A stretch of DNA of 12,179 nt from an uncultured Lachnospiraceae bacterium (GCA_934432595.1 CAKRYR010000035.1:1-12179), one strand, 5' to 3'. Shown: positions 1-6,670, numbered from the stretch's first letter. Numbers and translations are program-made. The notes: generated by a model from the letters alone, not told the origin.

Positions 1-47
1 CTTCCATAATATTTTTCAATTTGATCAATTTTTAATATGTTCTCCAT
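1..47 (-). CDS. ABC transporter ATP-binding protein, N-terminal fragment (gene continues beyond window)
   Basis: Only the first 15 codons are inside the window. They read MENILKIDQIEKYYG, the usual opening of an ABC ATPase of the antimicrobial-peptide/lipoprotein-export type: a short beta strand, then the aromatic A-loop region (KYYG) ahead of the Walker A motif. An AGGAG ribosome binding site (complement of 54-60) lies just upstream of the ATG at 47. The gene follows a two-component-system remnant on the same strand, an arrangement typical of BceRS-BceAB-type detoxification modules. Walker motifs are out of view, so family membership is inferred from the N-terminus and context. It could be the ATPase partner of a permease beyond the window edge or of the orphan permease at 2074-4173. 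Confidence 0.7.
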   Translation of the reverse strand, partial: MENILKIDQIEKYYG

Positions 48-152
48 TATAAACTCTCCTTTTTGTCTTATCCCAAGTAACTCATCTTCTTATCAAAGTC
101 ACCTTATTTCTTTTATCAGTTGTTATTTAAATTAAATCTTTTGTTATTTTTT

Positions 153-174
153 CTTGTCATTTCCAACTGACAAG
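153..174. promoter_or_regulatory. Inverted repeat ahead of the ABC ATPase gene (candidate operator)
   Basis: CTTGTCA and TGACAAG form a perfect 7-bp inverted repeat around an 8-nt centre, about 105 bp upstream of the ATPase start codon. Its size and TGTCA/TGACA core suit a dimeric response-regulator site such as those upstream of Bce-type transporter genes. A weak -35/-10-like pair (GGACAA, 16 nt, TAAAAT on the minus strand) lies just upstream, which would put the repeat downstream of -10 rather than at the usual activator position. It could equally be a leader hairpin. Confidence 0.35.
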
Positions 175-254
175 CTTATTTTACTCTATAAAAAATATAT
201 TGTCCTTATTTCGACCTAACTTAACCTTACAATTTTGTAATGTTAGATATAAGC

Positions 255-294
255 TCAGCTCTGCCTATTCAATTATCTAAATAGACAAAGCTGA
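255..294 (-). terminator. 15-bp stem-loop between the two-component remnant and the ABC gene
   Basis: Two 15-nt arms (255-269 and 280-294) flank a 10-nt loop. Read as minus-strand RNA all 15 positions pair, two of them as G-U. On the plus strand those two would be C-A mismatches, so the structure looks maintained in RNA transcribed toward the ABC gene. There is no clear U-tract after it, so it may be a terminator of the upstream remnant or a leader structure of the ABC operon. Confidence 0.4.
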
Positions 295-306
295 CTAAAA
301 TTCATA

Positions 307-401
307 CTATACTAAATTCAATTTTCCAAATTCTAATATAACTTCTGTGTATTCTCCTTCTCTAGAATCAATAGTCTAGGTAAATCATTTGCAGATATTC
401 C
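307..401 (-). pseudogene. Sensor histidine kinase C-terminal remnant
   Basis: This is the kinase-derived part of the chimera. The first block, GISANDLPRL, lies in the regulator's frame. The second, IDSREGEYTEVILEFGKLNL, lies in a different frame and ends at TAG (307-309). In intact BceS/VraS-like kinases these blocks are separated by about 35-40 residues that include the GxGL ATP-lid motif, and those residues are missing here. No sensor, DHp or N-box sequence is found upstream, so no kinase function can remain. Confidence 0.65.
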
Positions 402-812
402 TTTTGCAGTATTAACTTTCAAATCTCTATATGTCTGACTTCCAGTATTATTATCTACTCTTTTAAATATTGCTGCTATTCTTAGTAACAATATTGTCAG
501 ATTATATGGTTTTGTTATATAATCATCTGCTCCATAACTCATAGACAAGACTTCATCTATTTCTGTTGCCTTACTAGTTAACATTATTATAGGCGTATCT
601 ATCTCTTTTCTCAATTCACTTAGCAACACCTGACCATTTATACCCGGTATATTAATATCCATTAATATCAAGTCTGGATGTGATTCAATTATTTCATTCT
701 TTGAATTCTGAAAATCATTTATTTTATCTATTTCATACCCTGAATTTCTTAGCAACATTTCTAACTCTTCACATATTGCTTTATCATCTTCCACCAAAAA
801 AATTTTTTTCAT
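307..812 (-). pseudogene. Response regulator lacking its DNA-binding domain, joined to histidine-kinase remnant
   Basis: Residues 1-118 are a complete OmpR/BceR-type receiver domain: acidic pocket EDD at 8-10, phosphoacceptor D52, T79 and K101. The linker YRDLKVNTAKG (128-138) normally leads into a winged-helix domain, but here it runs directly into ISANDLPRL (139-147). That is the conserved stretch of a sensor kinase ATPase domain (normally GIS..DLPRIF). The open frame then ends at 333, while another frame carries on as IDSREGEYTEVILEFGKL to a stop at 307, matching the C-terminal end of a Bce-type kinase. I infer two deletions: one fused regulator to kinase, the other removed the kinase G2-box region and shifted the frame. 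A 159-residue receiver-only protein could still be made (ATG at 812, AAAGGA upstream) and be phosphorylated, but it could not bind DNA. It precedes an ABC ATPase gene, as intact systems do. Confidence 0.8.
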
Positions 813-826
813 ATGTATTCCTTTCT

Positions 827-847
827 TATTCTAGGGACGATTTGAAT
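827..847 (-). repeat. 21-bp motif shared with the uppS upstream region (copy 1)
   Basis: Read on the minus strand this is ATTCAAATCGTC, one variable base, then CTAGAATA. The same 21 bp occurs at 11246-11266 in the same orientation with one difference. Here it sits about 15 bp upstream of the response-regulator start, overlapping the 5' side of its ribosome binding site. Whether it is a promoter element or the edge of a repeat is not decided. Confidence 0.5.
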
Positions 848-1020
848 ATTGATATAATGATACATTTTTGTATTCATCTTATAACTAACATTATGAATAT
901 TCCTTATCAAACTATAAAACATATATTATATTATCTTTATAATAATTACTACTATTTTTTTTTAACATCCTACTATATTGTTTATGCTCTTAATAATAAA
1001 TATTTTTATACTGTAAATCT

Positions 1021-1557
1021 TTATTTATGTTCATCTACATATTTATTAAACTCGTCAGTCTTAGACCAATATTTTATTCCCCAGTTTTCGAAATTCCATT
1101 CTTCCATATAGTTATTACATTCATAGTCTATGTAATATATTTTACCTTGTTGTACTACAAAGTTTGTTGGAAAGTAATCTATATTGGTATTTGACTTATA
1201 TAAAACATTGCACATTTCATAAACTTGTTCTATATAGGATTTCTCCATTTTATCATTTAATACCATATCATATATGGTATCACCTTCTATGTATTCCTTT
1301 ATAATACATTCATTTTCCACATCTACATCTATCATTTTAGGCATTCTAATACCTATTTCAGTTAATCGTTTATAATCAGTTATCTCAGCTTCTATTTTAT
1401 TTCCAAATTGATAATAATCACATGGTTCGTGGTGTATTTTTTTTAAAACATATCTATTATCACCATCACTAGCTAAATATGAATATCCACCTTTTCCTTT
1501 ACCTAGTAATTTGATAATTTCATATTCTTTTCCGTTAACAGTCATTTTATTCTCCAT
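1021..1557 (-). CDS. Compact protein-kinase-fold protein (serine/threonine or small-molecule kinase)
   Basis: The 178-residue protein shows a minimal kinase fold. A glycine-rich loop GKGKGGYSY (19-27) is followed by VLKK with the likely ATP-binding lysine K39. Helix-C glutamates E56/E58 come next, then a hinge around KEYIEGD (87-93). A catalytic-loop equivalent NIDYFPTNF supplies D127 and N132, and IDYE (143-146) supplies the DFG-like metal-binding aspartate D144. All the residues needed for phosphotransfer appear to be present, though the C-lobe is very short and there is no membrane or sensor segment. It resembles the small RIO/Bud32-like or aminoglycoside-phosphotransferase-like kinases of clostridia; the substrate is unknown. 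An AAAGGG site precedes the ATG. It is the only intact gene among the broken ones below 2074. The next gene starts 208 bp downstream, an AT-rich gap in which I see no further gene. Confidence 0.72.
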   Translation of the reverse strand: MENKMTVNGKEYEIIKLLGKGKGGYSYLASDGDNRYVLKKIHHEPCDYYQFGNKIEAEITDYKRLTEIGIRMPKMIDVDVENECIIKEYIEGDTIYDMVLNDKMEKSYIEQVYEMCNVLYKSNTNIDYFPTNFVVQQGKIYYIDYECNNYMEEWNFENWGIKYWSKTDEFNKYVDEHK

Positions 1558-1571
1558 ATAACTTTCCCTTT

Positions 1572-1873
1572 CTAACTATAAATTTTAAAATTTTTTACTT
1601 CCTCATGTAAGAAAATAAATGCTAAAAGTAATGTAATTACAACACTTAACTTATCTATAGGGACTACTTTTGAAGCTTTTCCTATCTGTAATGCTTTATA
1701 ATAACAAAGCCATGAAGCTCCTGTAGCTAACCCTGTCCCCATGCCATAATAACCACTACAACAGTTCTAATTGCTGTTGCCAAATTAGAATTAACGCCAT
1801 CAATCCCCACTTTTGCAAGAATCGAAGTAAGTGCAGCAAAGATTGCTGATAATAATGCAAATACAAACCACAT
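1572..1873 (-). pseudogene. EamA/DMT-family transporter, internally deleted
   Basis: A good AAAGGAG site precedes ATG (1873) and a reading frame beginning MWFVFALLSAIFAALTSI with LAKVGIDGVNSNLATAIRT, the first helix and loop of the small (about 140-residue) EamA transporters. After VIMAW at about 1740 this frame stops at TAG (1727-1729). A second frame then continues from GLATGASWLCYYKALQIG through ASKVVPIDKLSVVITL to LAFIFLHEE, which is the second half of the same family. Roughly 40 residues between the halves are missing, and the junction shifts the frame. The C-terminus is also altered, ending VKNFKIYS at TAG (1572-1574). The family exports small metabolites across the membrane; this copy cannot be functional. 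Confidence 0.82.
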
Positions 1874-1897
1874 ATTCATTTCTCCTTTCTGCAAGCT

Positions 1898-1978
1898 TTA
1901 CATCCTCATGTCGTATATTATCTTAATCAAAAATGCAACGCCATTTTCTATTAAGTAATAATCGAGTAGGAGGTACAT
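1898..1978 (-). pseudogene. Possible RelE/ParE-type toxin C-terminal fragment
   Basis: A 26-codon frame contains YYLIENGVAFLIKIIYDMR. This resembles the last two beta strands of RelE/ParE toxins (pattern: YY.I....V.IIRI.Y..RD), with the final segment cut short after DMR. No N-terminal toxin sequence and no adjacent antitoxin is visible. It lies between a phosphatase fragment and an EamA pseudogene, both broken, so a remnant is more likely than a real small gene. The match is by pattern only and short. Confidence 0.3.
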
Positions 1979-1985
1979 TCCTTAA

Positions 1986-2099
1986 TTAGTTTATCATTCC
2001 ACTATGGGTCACCACCACTACTGTATCATCCTCTTTATTTTCCGAAATAATCTTAGACAATACATATTCTGCTCTATATCGAAATTCTAATTCTTCTAA
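1986..2099 (-). pseudogene. Histidine-phosphatase-like C-terminal fragment
   Basis: In a frame different from the permease, and overlapping its last codons, the minus strand reads LEELEFRYRAEYVLSKI, then DDTVVVVTHSGMIN and TAA. The VVVTHSGMI block with a preceding arginine-containing helix is characteristic of the second catalytic histidine region of the phosphoglycerate-mutase-like phosphatase superfamily. The N-terminal RHG motif is absent and the frame ends immediately after the motif, so only a fragment survives. An ABC ATPase H-loop (VTH) is a less likely alternative because that is normally followed by D or S and a P/A-rich stretch. Confidence 0.45.
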
Positions 2100-4173
2100 T
2101 CATAAAATACTGTAAAATACACACAACAACCATATTAAATAAAATAAATAAAAGTGTAATTCCAACAACTGTCTTAAAACTAATGATTATACTAAACATA
2201 TTTTTACAATATTCCAACGCTATAATAGCAAATATCTCAGCAATTATAAACGGTAAAAATATAATAACACAATTATTTATAATATTCATTTTCATAATTT
2301 CCCTACTATTTTCACCTAATTTCATCAATATCTTAATATTCTCTTTATTTAGCAATGTATCCATTACTATATTAGTTACTATTACTCCCACTGCTATAAA
2401 CAGAAAAATTAGTCCTATATATAACATTGTTATGCAAAGTACAATAAATTTCACATTTTCCACACTTTCATTAAAAGCGAAATACTTTTTAAAATGTTTT
2501 GATGTAAAACAAGCTATTTCATTTTTTTCATTATAAGAAGTACCATATAAAAAATTTGTATTTTTTATATTATTGTATTCCTCGACCTTTATCTTTTCTT
2601 TTAAATCTCTATAAAAATCTTTTTCCTTGTGCTTATCTATAAAAGTGCCAATAACATTATACGAATATTTCAATGATTCTATATTATTTATTACAACATA
2701 AACTGTACTCATTTTTTCAATATTAGGCTTAAAAATATCAAAATTAACTTCATTTTCTTTATAAAAATAATTTTTACCACTTATAGTAGCGCCAGTAGTT
2801 ACATTTTTTAATATATTCTCCTTATTCTTATTACCAATTAATACATATTTTCCATCTTTAATCTTAACATCTGTATACTCTTTCCTATAAATAATTGAAT
2901 ATTGATTTTCTCGTAATTCTAAATTTTTTTCCCCATAAAATTCTAATACAGTATTCAAGTCATTTAATGGAAGTATCTCAATATTACAGCAATATGTATT
3001 AGTCATATTATCTATGCAATTATTAAATTCAAATAATTTTCCTCTACCTATATTCTCTTCACTTATATATGCATTTTTATAAAAAGCATATTTAGTAAAA
3101 TATTGTCTATAATCCATATTGCAAAGAATTGTCCTATCATTACACAATATATCTACATCATATATATTTTTAAAATTCTTATCTACTGTATTTAACTTTT
3201 CAACAAAATAATTATAATGGGAAGTAGCAATGCTCAAAGAAAATATACTAATAATAAATGCCATACAAGCATATGTTATAGTCTTTCTATTATTCTTAAG
3301 AAACAATGATAAATTTTTTATGCCATACATATTAATTTTCTTATAATAGATATATTTTATCTTTTTACAAATAAATAATATAAAATCACCTAATGATGTG
3401 AAATATAAAGATATTACTGACATTACTACTATACAATTTATTAATATTAAGTATCTTTTATTGCCAATAAATAAAGCTATTCTCTTACCATACATACAAT
3501 ATATTAAAATATACACAACAATTAAAAGTTGTCCAACTAAAACTTTACTATCTTTTTCAAATAATCTTCTAGTAAATTTTAATCTATTACCTTTTAGTAA
3601 TTTAATAATAGTACTTTTACTTGTATTATTTAACCCATATACCACTATGCTCATATAAATAACAGAAAAAATAACTATAGTTTCAACAACACTTCTATAA
3701 CATATTGTAATTTTTAAAACATCATTCCCTATCCCCATTATTCGAAATAATGAATTAAATAGAAATTTAGATAAGACTACTCCAAAGAGAACTCCTATAA
3801 CAGTTATTAATAATGAAATAACCATATTTTCAAAAATAATTAGCATGCTTATTCTTTGGTTGCTCATTCCTAATAGCAAATATGTGGCATATTCTTTCCT
3901 TCTTATTTCGTTAATTAATCCATTAACATAACTTACCATTATGCCTATTAAAAAAAACATAATGGTAGCTATCATAAATAAGAAAAAATCAATCAAATCT
4001 TTTTTTATTCCTTCTATATTTCTACTCTTTAGAATTTCTAAGAAAAAAGGTTGTCTAATAAAAGAACTATACATATAAAAAAATGCTACAGAAAAAAATA
4101 GCGAGATTATGCACCCTATGTATATTCTAAAATTTCCTTTAATATTTTTATATACCAATCTAAAATAACTCAC
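2074..4173 (-). CDS. BceB-like ABC transporter permease (FtsX domain)
   Basis: The 699-residue protein has the layout of BceB/antimicrobial-peptide transporter permeases. There are about ten membrane helices, with groups near residues 14-36, 61-85, 109-140, 161-181, 211-229, 241-270 and 298-322. A large extracellular domain (about 325-575) follows, then three C-terminal helices (about 577-611, 633-660, 665-692). The cytoplasmic loop after helix 2, NEIRRKEYATYLLLGMS, is the typical FtsX-domain coupling region that contacts the ATPase. In this family the large outside domain between helices 7 and 8 recognises peptide antibiotics or their lipid targets. It starts with GTG at 4173, with AAAGGA about 9 nt upstream and only 6 bp after the preceding VanZ gene, so it is in the same operon. 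No ATPase gene lies beside it, which is unusual; the partial ATPase at 1-47 is the only candidate seen. The outer domain is asparagine- and lysine-rich and diverged. Confidence 0.85.
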   Translation of the reverse strand: MSYFRLVYKNIKGNFRIYIGCIISLFFSVAFFYMYSSFIRQPFFLEILKSRNIEGIKKDLIDFFLFMIATIMFFLIGIMVSYVNGLINEIRRKEYATYLLLGMSNQRISMLIIFENMVISLLITVIGVLFGVVLSKFLFNSLFRIMGIGNDVLKITICYRSVVETIVIFSVIYMSIVVYGLNNTSKSTIIKLLKGNRLKFTRRLFEKDSKVLVGQLLIVVYILIYCMYGKRIALFIGNKRYLILINCIVVMSVISLYFTSLGDFILFICKKIKYIYYKKINMYGIKNLSLFLKNNRKTITYACMAFIISIFSLSIATSHYNYFVEKLNTVDKNFKNIYDVDILCNDRTILCNMDYRQYFTKYAFYKNAYISEENIGRGKLFEFNNCIDNMTNTYCCNIEILPLNDLNTVLEFYGEKNLELRENQYSIIYRKEYTDVKIKDGKYVLIGNKNKENILKNVTTGATISGKNYFYKENEVNFDIFKPNIEKMSTVYVVINNIESLKYSYNVIGTFIDKHKEKDFYRDLKEKIKVEEYNNIKNTNFLYGTSYNEKNEIACFTSKHFKKYFAFNESVENVKFIVLCITMLYIGLIFLFIAVGVIVTNIVMDTLLNKENIKILMKLGENSREIMKMNIINNCVIIFLPFIIAEIFAIIALEYCKNMFSIIISFKTVVGITLLFILFNMVVVCILQYFMIRRIRISI

Positions 4174-4179
4174 TCTAGA

Positions 4180-4761
4180 TTATCCTTTCTTTGACCTTTT
4201 TTTCACGATTCCCTCCACCAAGCTATGAGCTATATAATATTCGAAAATTACACCTAAACAAAAACCTATAGTATTACATAAAATATCGTCTATATCTACA
4301 ACCTTGAAAATAAATCCTGTTTGTATTGCAAAAATAAATTGAAATAATTCAACCAATACACTGCCTATGAAACCTAAAAGTACAACTTTAATTTTATTTA
4401 TTTTTTTATTATGAAAGTATAATGATGACGAAAATCCTAATGGAATAAACAAGCATATATTACCTATAACCTGTCTAATAAATATACTAACTCCCTCTAT
4501 ACATTCAATAATTGTTTTAAATGGTATAAAATTATAATAATCTATACACTTCTTAAATGAAAAAGGTGGATAAAAGCATTTTGCTGTTTCAGCCTCAAAT
4601 GGATAGTCAAAGAAAGTATATTTAATAATAACTAATAAAGATATTATTAATAAGAAGTCCTTAACATATTTTATAGAAAAATCTCCAGATATAATTATAG
4701 CTACACCAATCAATACAAATATAAAAACAAATAATCCATAAAATGTATTTACTCTAAGCAT
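4180..4761 (-). CDS. VanZ-family membrane protein
   Basis: The 193-residue protein carries the VanZ family pattern: NFIPFKTI (about 77-84), a helix RQVIGNICLFIPLGF, then a helix ending VELFQFIF, and the signature VVDIDDILCNTIGFCLG. About five membrane helices are predicted by eye. VanZ proteins give low-level resistance to teicoplanin-type glycopeptides or other lipopeptides by an unknown mechanism; the specific role here is inferred. Its ATG overlaps the end of the preceding VanZ gene by 8 bp (ATGCTTAG), indicating translational coupling. A GGAAGGAG site lies inside the upstream gene. Confidence 0.87.
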   Translation of the reverse strand: MLRVNTFYGLFVFIFVLIGVAIIISGDFSIKYVKDFLLIISLLVIIKYTFFDYPFEAETAKCFYPPFSFKKCIDYYNFIPFKTIIECIEGVSIFIRQVIGNICLFIPLGFSSSLYFHNKKINKIKVVLLGFIGSVLVELFQFIFAIQTGFIFKVVDIDDILCNTIGFCLGVIFEYYIAHSLVEGIVKKRSKKG

Positions 4762-5299
4762 CTTTTATCTCCTTCCCTTTAATATAGTATAATATTCTTA
4801 CAATAAAAATGCCAATACTAAAACCGATTATATTAAAAATAAACCTATCAACATCTACCGCTATAGCTCTATATCCCAATGAATACCAATTATGCCACTT
4901 TGCAAACACCATCATAGCTACAAGGACTACCCCTAAAAAGAAATATGATTTTCCCACTCTTTTATCAAGAAAAATAAATGCAGATACACCAAGTGGAATA
5001 AATACACCTATATCACGCAAACATCTAAACCACATACCCTTATCAGAAATATTCTCTATAACATTAACAAAAGGTACAATATTATTGGCTTCATCCTTTG
5101 GAAAGACACCATAAATACTATAATAACTTTGCAATTTCCATATTCCAAAATAATATGTTAATGCAATAATTAATAATGAACATAATAAAGCAAATGCTTT
5201 CCAAACTCTCACGTTCATATCATTATTCAATTTTCTAAATATTAGCATTACCAAACAAATAAATGTAAAACAAGCTGTAGGCAAAAAATATCCTAACAT
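4754..5299 (-). CDS. VanZ-like membrane protein (diverged)
   Basis: The frame is open from a TTG at 5323, but the better start is ATG at 5299 (MLGYFLPTACF), which has GGAGG 7 nt upstream; this gives 181 residues. The protein keeps the VanZ outline: NNIVPFVNV, a helix CLRDIGVFIPLGVSAF, and the terminal signature AVDVDRFIFNIIGFSIG. It lacks the VELFQ helix motif of its neighbour, having FAKWHNWYS there instead. Four to five membrane helices are evident. It is the first gene of the VanZ-VanZ-permease operon. The pair may be an old duplication that diverged or two independent acquisitions. The function, envelope antibiotic tolerance, is inferred from the family. Confidence 0.75.
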   Translation of the reverse strand: MLGYFLPTACFTFICLVMLIFRKLNNDMNVRVWKAFALLCSLLIIALTYYFGIWKLQSYYSIYGVFPKDEANNIVPFVNVIENISDKGMWFRCLRDIGVFIPLGVSAFIFLDKRVGKSYFFLGVVLVAMMVFAKWHNWYSLGYRAIAVDVDRFIFNIIGFSIGIFIVRILYYIKGKEIKDA

Positions 5300-5352
5300 A
5301 ATTTTTCCTCCATAAATTTTCAAATCATATGGGACATAGCATCAATCTCAAA

Positions 5353-5526
5353 TTAATATACTAACTTTCCGCGTCCTTTAAAACTATTTGTAACTTTCTT
5401 ACTACTTGTTATACCATATGCTGTCATTAAATTTGTAATTGTACTCGGTTTTGAATATTCATTTACTTCCGCTACTGTCTGATATAAATTTGCTCTTGCC
5501 TTTGTTATACTTATTGCATCCATCAT
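5353..5526 (-). pseudogene. Truncated Phd/YefM-type antitoxin
   Basis: The N-terminus MDAISITKARANLYQTVAEV with NEYSKPSTITN is the DNA-binding half of a Phd/YefM antitoxin, which neutralises a RelE/YoeB-type RNase and represses its own operon. In intact proteins of about 85-90 residues, TITN is followed by a stretch like RRG..AVLIS and a toxin-binding helix. Here it is followed by LMTAYGITSSKKVTNSFKGR and a stop after 57 residues, which I cannot assign to the family. A frame-preserving deletion or fusion is likely. ATG at 5526 or 5523 is chosen because GGGAG lies just upstream; an upstream TTG is less likely. No toxin gene follows. The DNA-binding domain might still act as an operator-binding repressor. 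Confidence 0.7.
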
Positions 5527-5545
5527 ATCATCTCCCTCTATCAAT

Positions 5546-5567
5546 ATTATAACGTACGTTTTAACGT
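5546..5567 (-). promoter_or_regulatory. Candidate promoter -10 overlapped by palindrome (antitoxin operator)
   Basis: On the minus strand TATAAT (5546-5551) overlaps the perfect 10-bp palindrome AACGTACGTT (5551-5560), beside a further ACGTT copy. The site is 20-40 bp upstream of the antitoxin start. YefM/Phd antitoxins bind GTAC-centred palindromes over their own promoters, so this fits an autoregulatory operator. No good -35 is visible. If active, it would also drive the VanZ-permease operon. Confidence 0.45.
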
Positions 5568-5578
5568 CCGGCAGTATT

Positions 5579-6640
5579 CTAAAGTGCTAAAATCTCCTTA
5601 CGTAATTCTTCAAGTAGCATATTCTCAGGAACTTTTCTAAGAATCTCACCATGTTTAATAATTAAGCCTTCATTCACGCCACCAGCTATTCCTATATCAG
5701 CTTCCTTAGCTTCTCCTGGTCCATTAACAGCACATCCCATAACTGCAACTTTAATATTCTTATCTATATCTTGAACCATATTCTCTACCTTATTTGCCAA
5801 TCCAATTAAGTCAATCTTAGTTCTTCCGCAAGTAGGACATGACACAACTTCAACTCCACCTTTTCTTAGACCTAAAGTTTTAAGAATGAGTTTTGCTGAC
5901 TTTATTTCCTCAAGTGGGCTAGCTGTAAGAGATACCCTGATAGTATCACCTATACCTTGACCTAAGATAAGTCCTAATCCTACTGAAGACTTAATATTAC
6001 CTGACAAGATTGTTCCTGCTTCTGTAATTCCAACATGTAATGGATAATTAATCTTCTTTGATAATATTTCATGAGCCTTAACACACATAAGCACATCTGA
6101 AGATTTAATACTAACAACAAGATTATCATATCCTAAATCTTCTATAATCTTTACCTTATCTAAGGCACTCTCTACGATACCTTCGGCAGTAACTCCATTA
6201 TATTTCTCTACAAGATTCTTTTCTAAAGAACCACTATTAACACCAACTCTTATAGGAATATTATATTCCTTAGCTTTATCTACAACAGCTTTAATCTTAT
6301 ATATGTTTCCAATATTTCCAGGATTAATCCTTATCTTATCAGCACCTGATTCAATAGCTTTTATTGCAAGTCTATAATCAAAATGGATATCTGCAACTAA
6401 AGGAATATTTATCTGTTTCTTAATATCTTTAAGTGCCTCTGCTGCTTCCATTGTAGGAACTGCACATCTAATAATCTCACATCCTACTTTTTCAAGTTCT
6501 TTAATCTGTGCTACAGTAGCCTCTACATCTTCTGTCTTTGTATTTGTCATAGACTGTATAAGAATTGGATTCCCTCCACCTATCTTTTTATCTCCAATTT
6601 GTATAACCTTAGTATTATCACGATACATACTTTTCACCAT
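5579..6640 (-). CDS. ispG: 4-hydroxy-3-methylbut-2-en-1-yl diphosphate synthase (flavodoxin)
   Basis: IspG converts 2-C-methyl-D-erythritol 2,4-cyclodiphosphate to HMBPP, the penultimate step of the MEP isoprenoid pathway. The 353-residue protein has the N-terminal TIM-barrel (GGGNPILIQSMTNT at 21-34, LVADIHFDYR, KIRINPGNIG) and the [4Fe-4S] domain. The cluster ligands are C268 and C271 in SCPTCGR, C303 in MGCAVNGPGE, and E310. The length is normal for the bacterial two-domain form. Start choice is uncertain: the AAGGA site is almost touching ATG 6640, GTG 6637 is better spaced, and ATG 6628 (MYRDNT) matches the usual N-terminus of the family. It is the last gene of the lipid/isoprenoid cluster and probably has its own promoter, since two hairpins separate it from rseP. 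Confidence 0.96.
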   Translation of the reverse strand: MVKSMYRDNTKVIQIGDKKIGGGNPILIQSMTNTKTEDVEATVAQIKELEKVGCEIIRCAVPTMEAAEALKDIKKQINIPLVADIHFDYRLAIKAIESGADKIRINPGNIGNIYKIKAVVDKAKEYNIPIRVGVNSGSLEKNLVEKYNGVTAEGIVESALDKVKIIEDLGYDNLVVSIKSSDVLMCVKAHEILSKKINYPLHVGITEAGTILSGNIKSSVGLGLILGQGIGDTIRVSLTASPLEEIKSAKLILKTLGLRKGGVEVVSCPTCGRTKIDLIGLANKVENMVQDIDKNIKVAVMGCAVNGPGEAKEADIGIAGGVNEGLIIKHGEILRKVPENMLLEELRKEILAL

Positions 6641-6670
6641 TCCTTCTTTATTTTTACTATTTTTATCTAG

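Noticed and set aside
847..903. Imperfect hairpin AATATT...AATATT upstream of the response regulator
   Set aside because: Weak pairing in very AT-rich DNA and no second copy beyond the 21-bp motif; chance is likely.
680..1111. 143-codon plus-strand open frame across the regulator and kinase region
   Set aside because: It overlaps two recognisable minus-strand coding regions and the AT-rich gap; the translation is low-complexity (Y/L/I-rich) with no family resemblance.
1259..1279. Palindrome ATACCATAT/ATATGGTAT
   Set aside because: It is inside the kinase gene, AT-rich, and explained by coding sequence.
5300..5323. Longer TTG start for the first VanZ gene
   Set aside because: The TTG has no ribosome binding site, while ATG 5299 has GGAGG at 7 nt.
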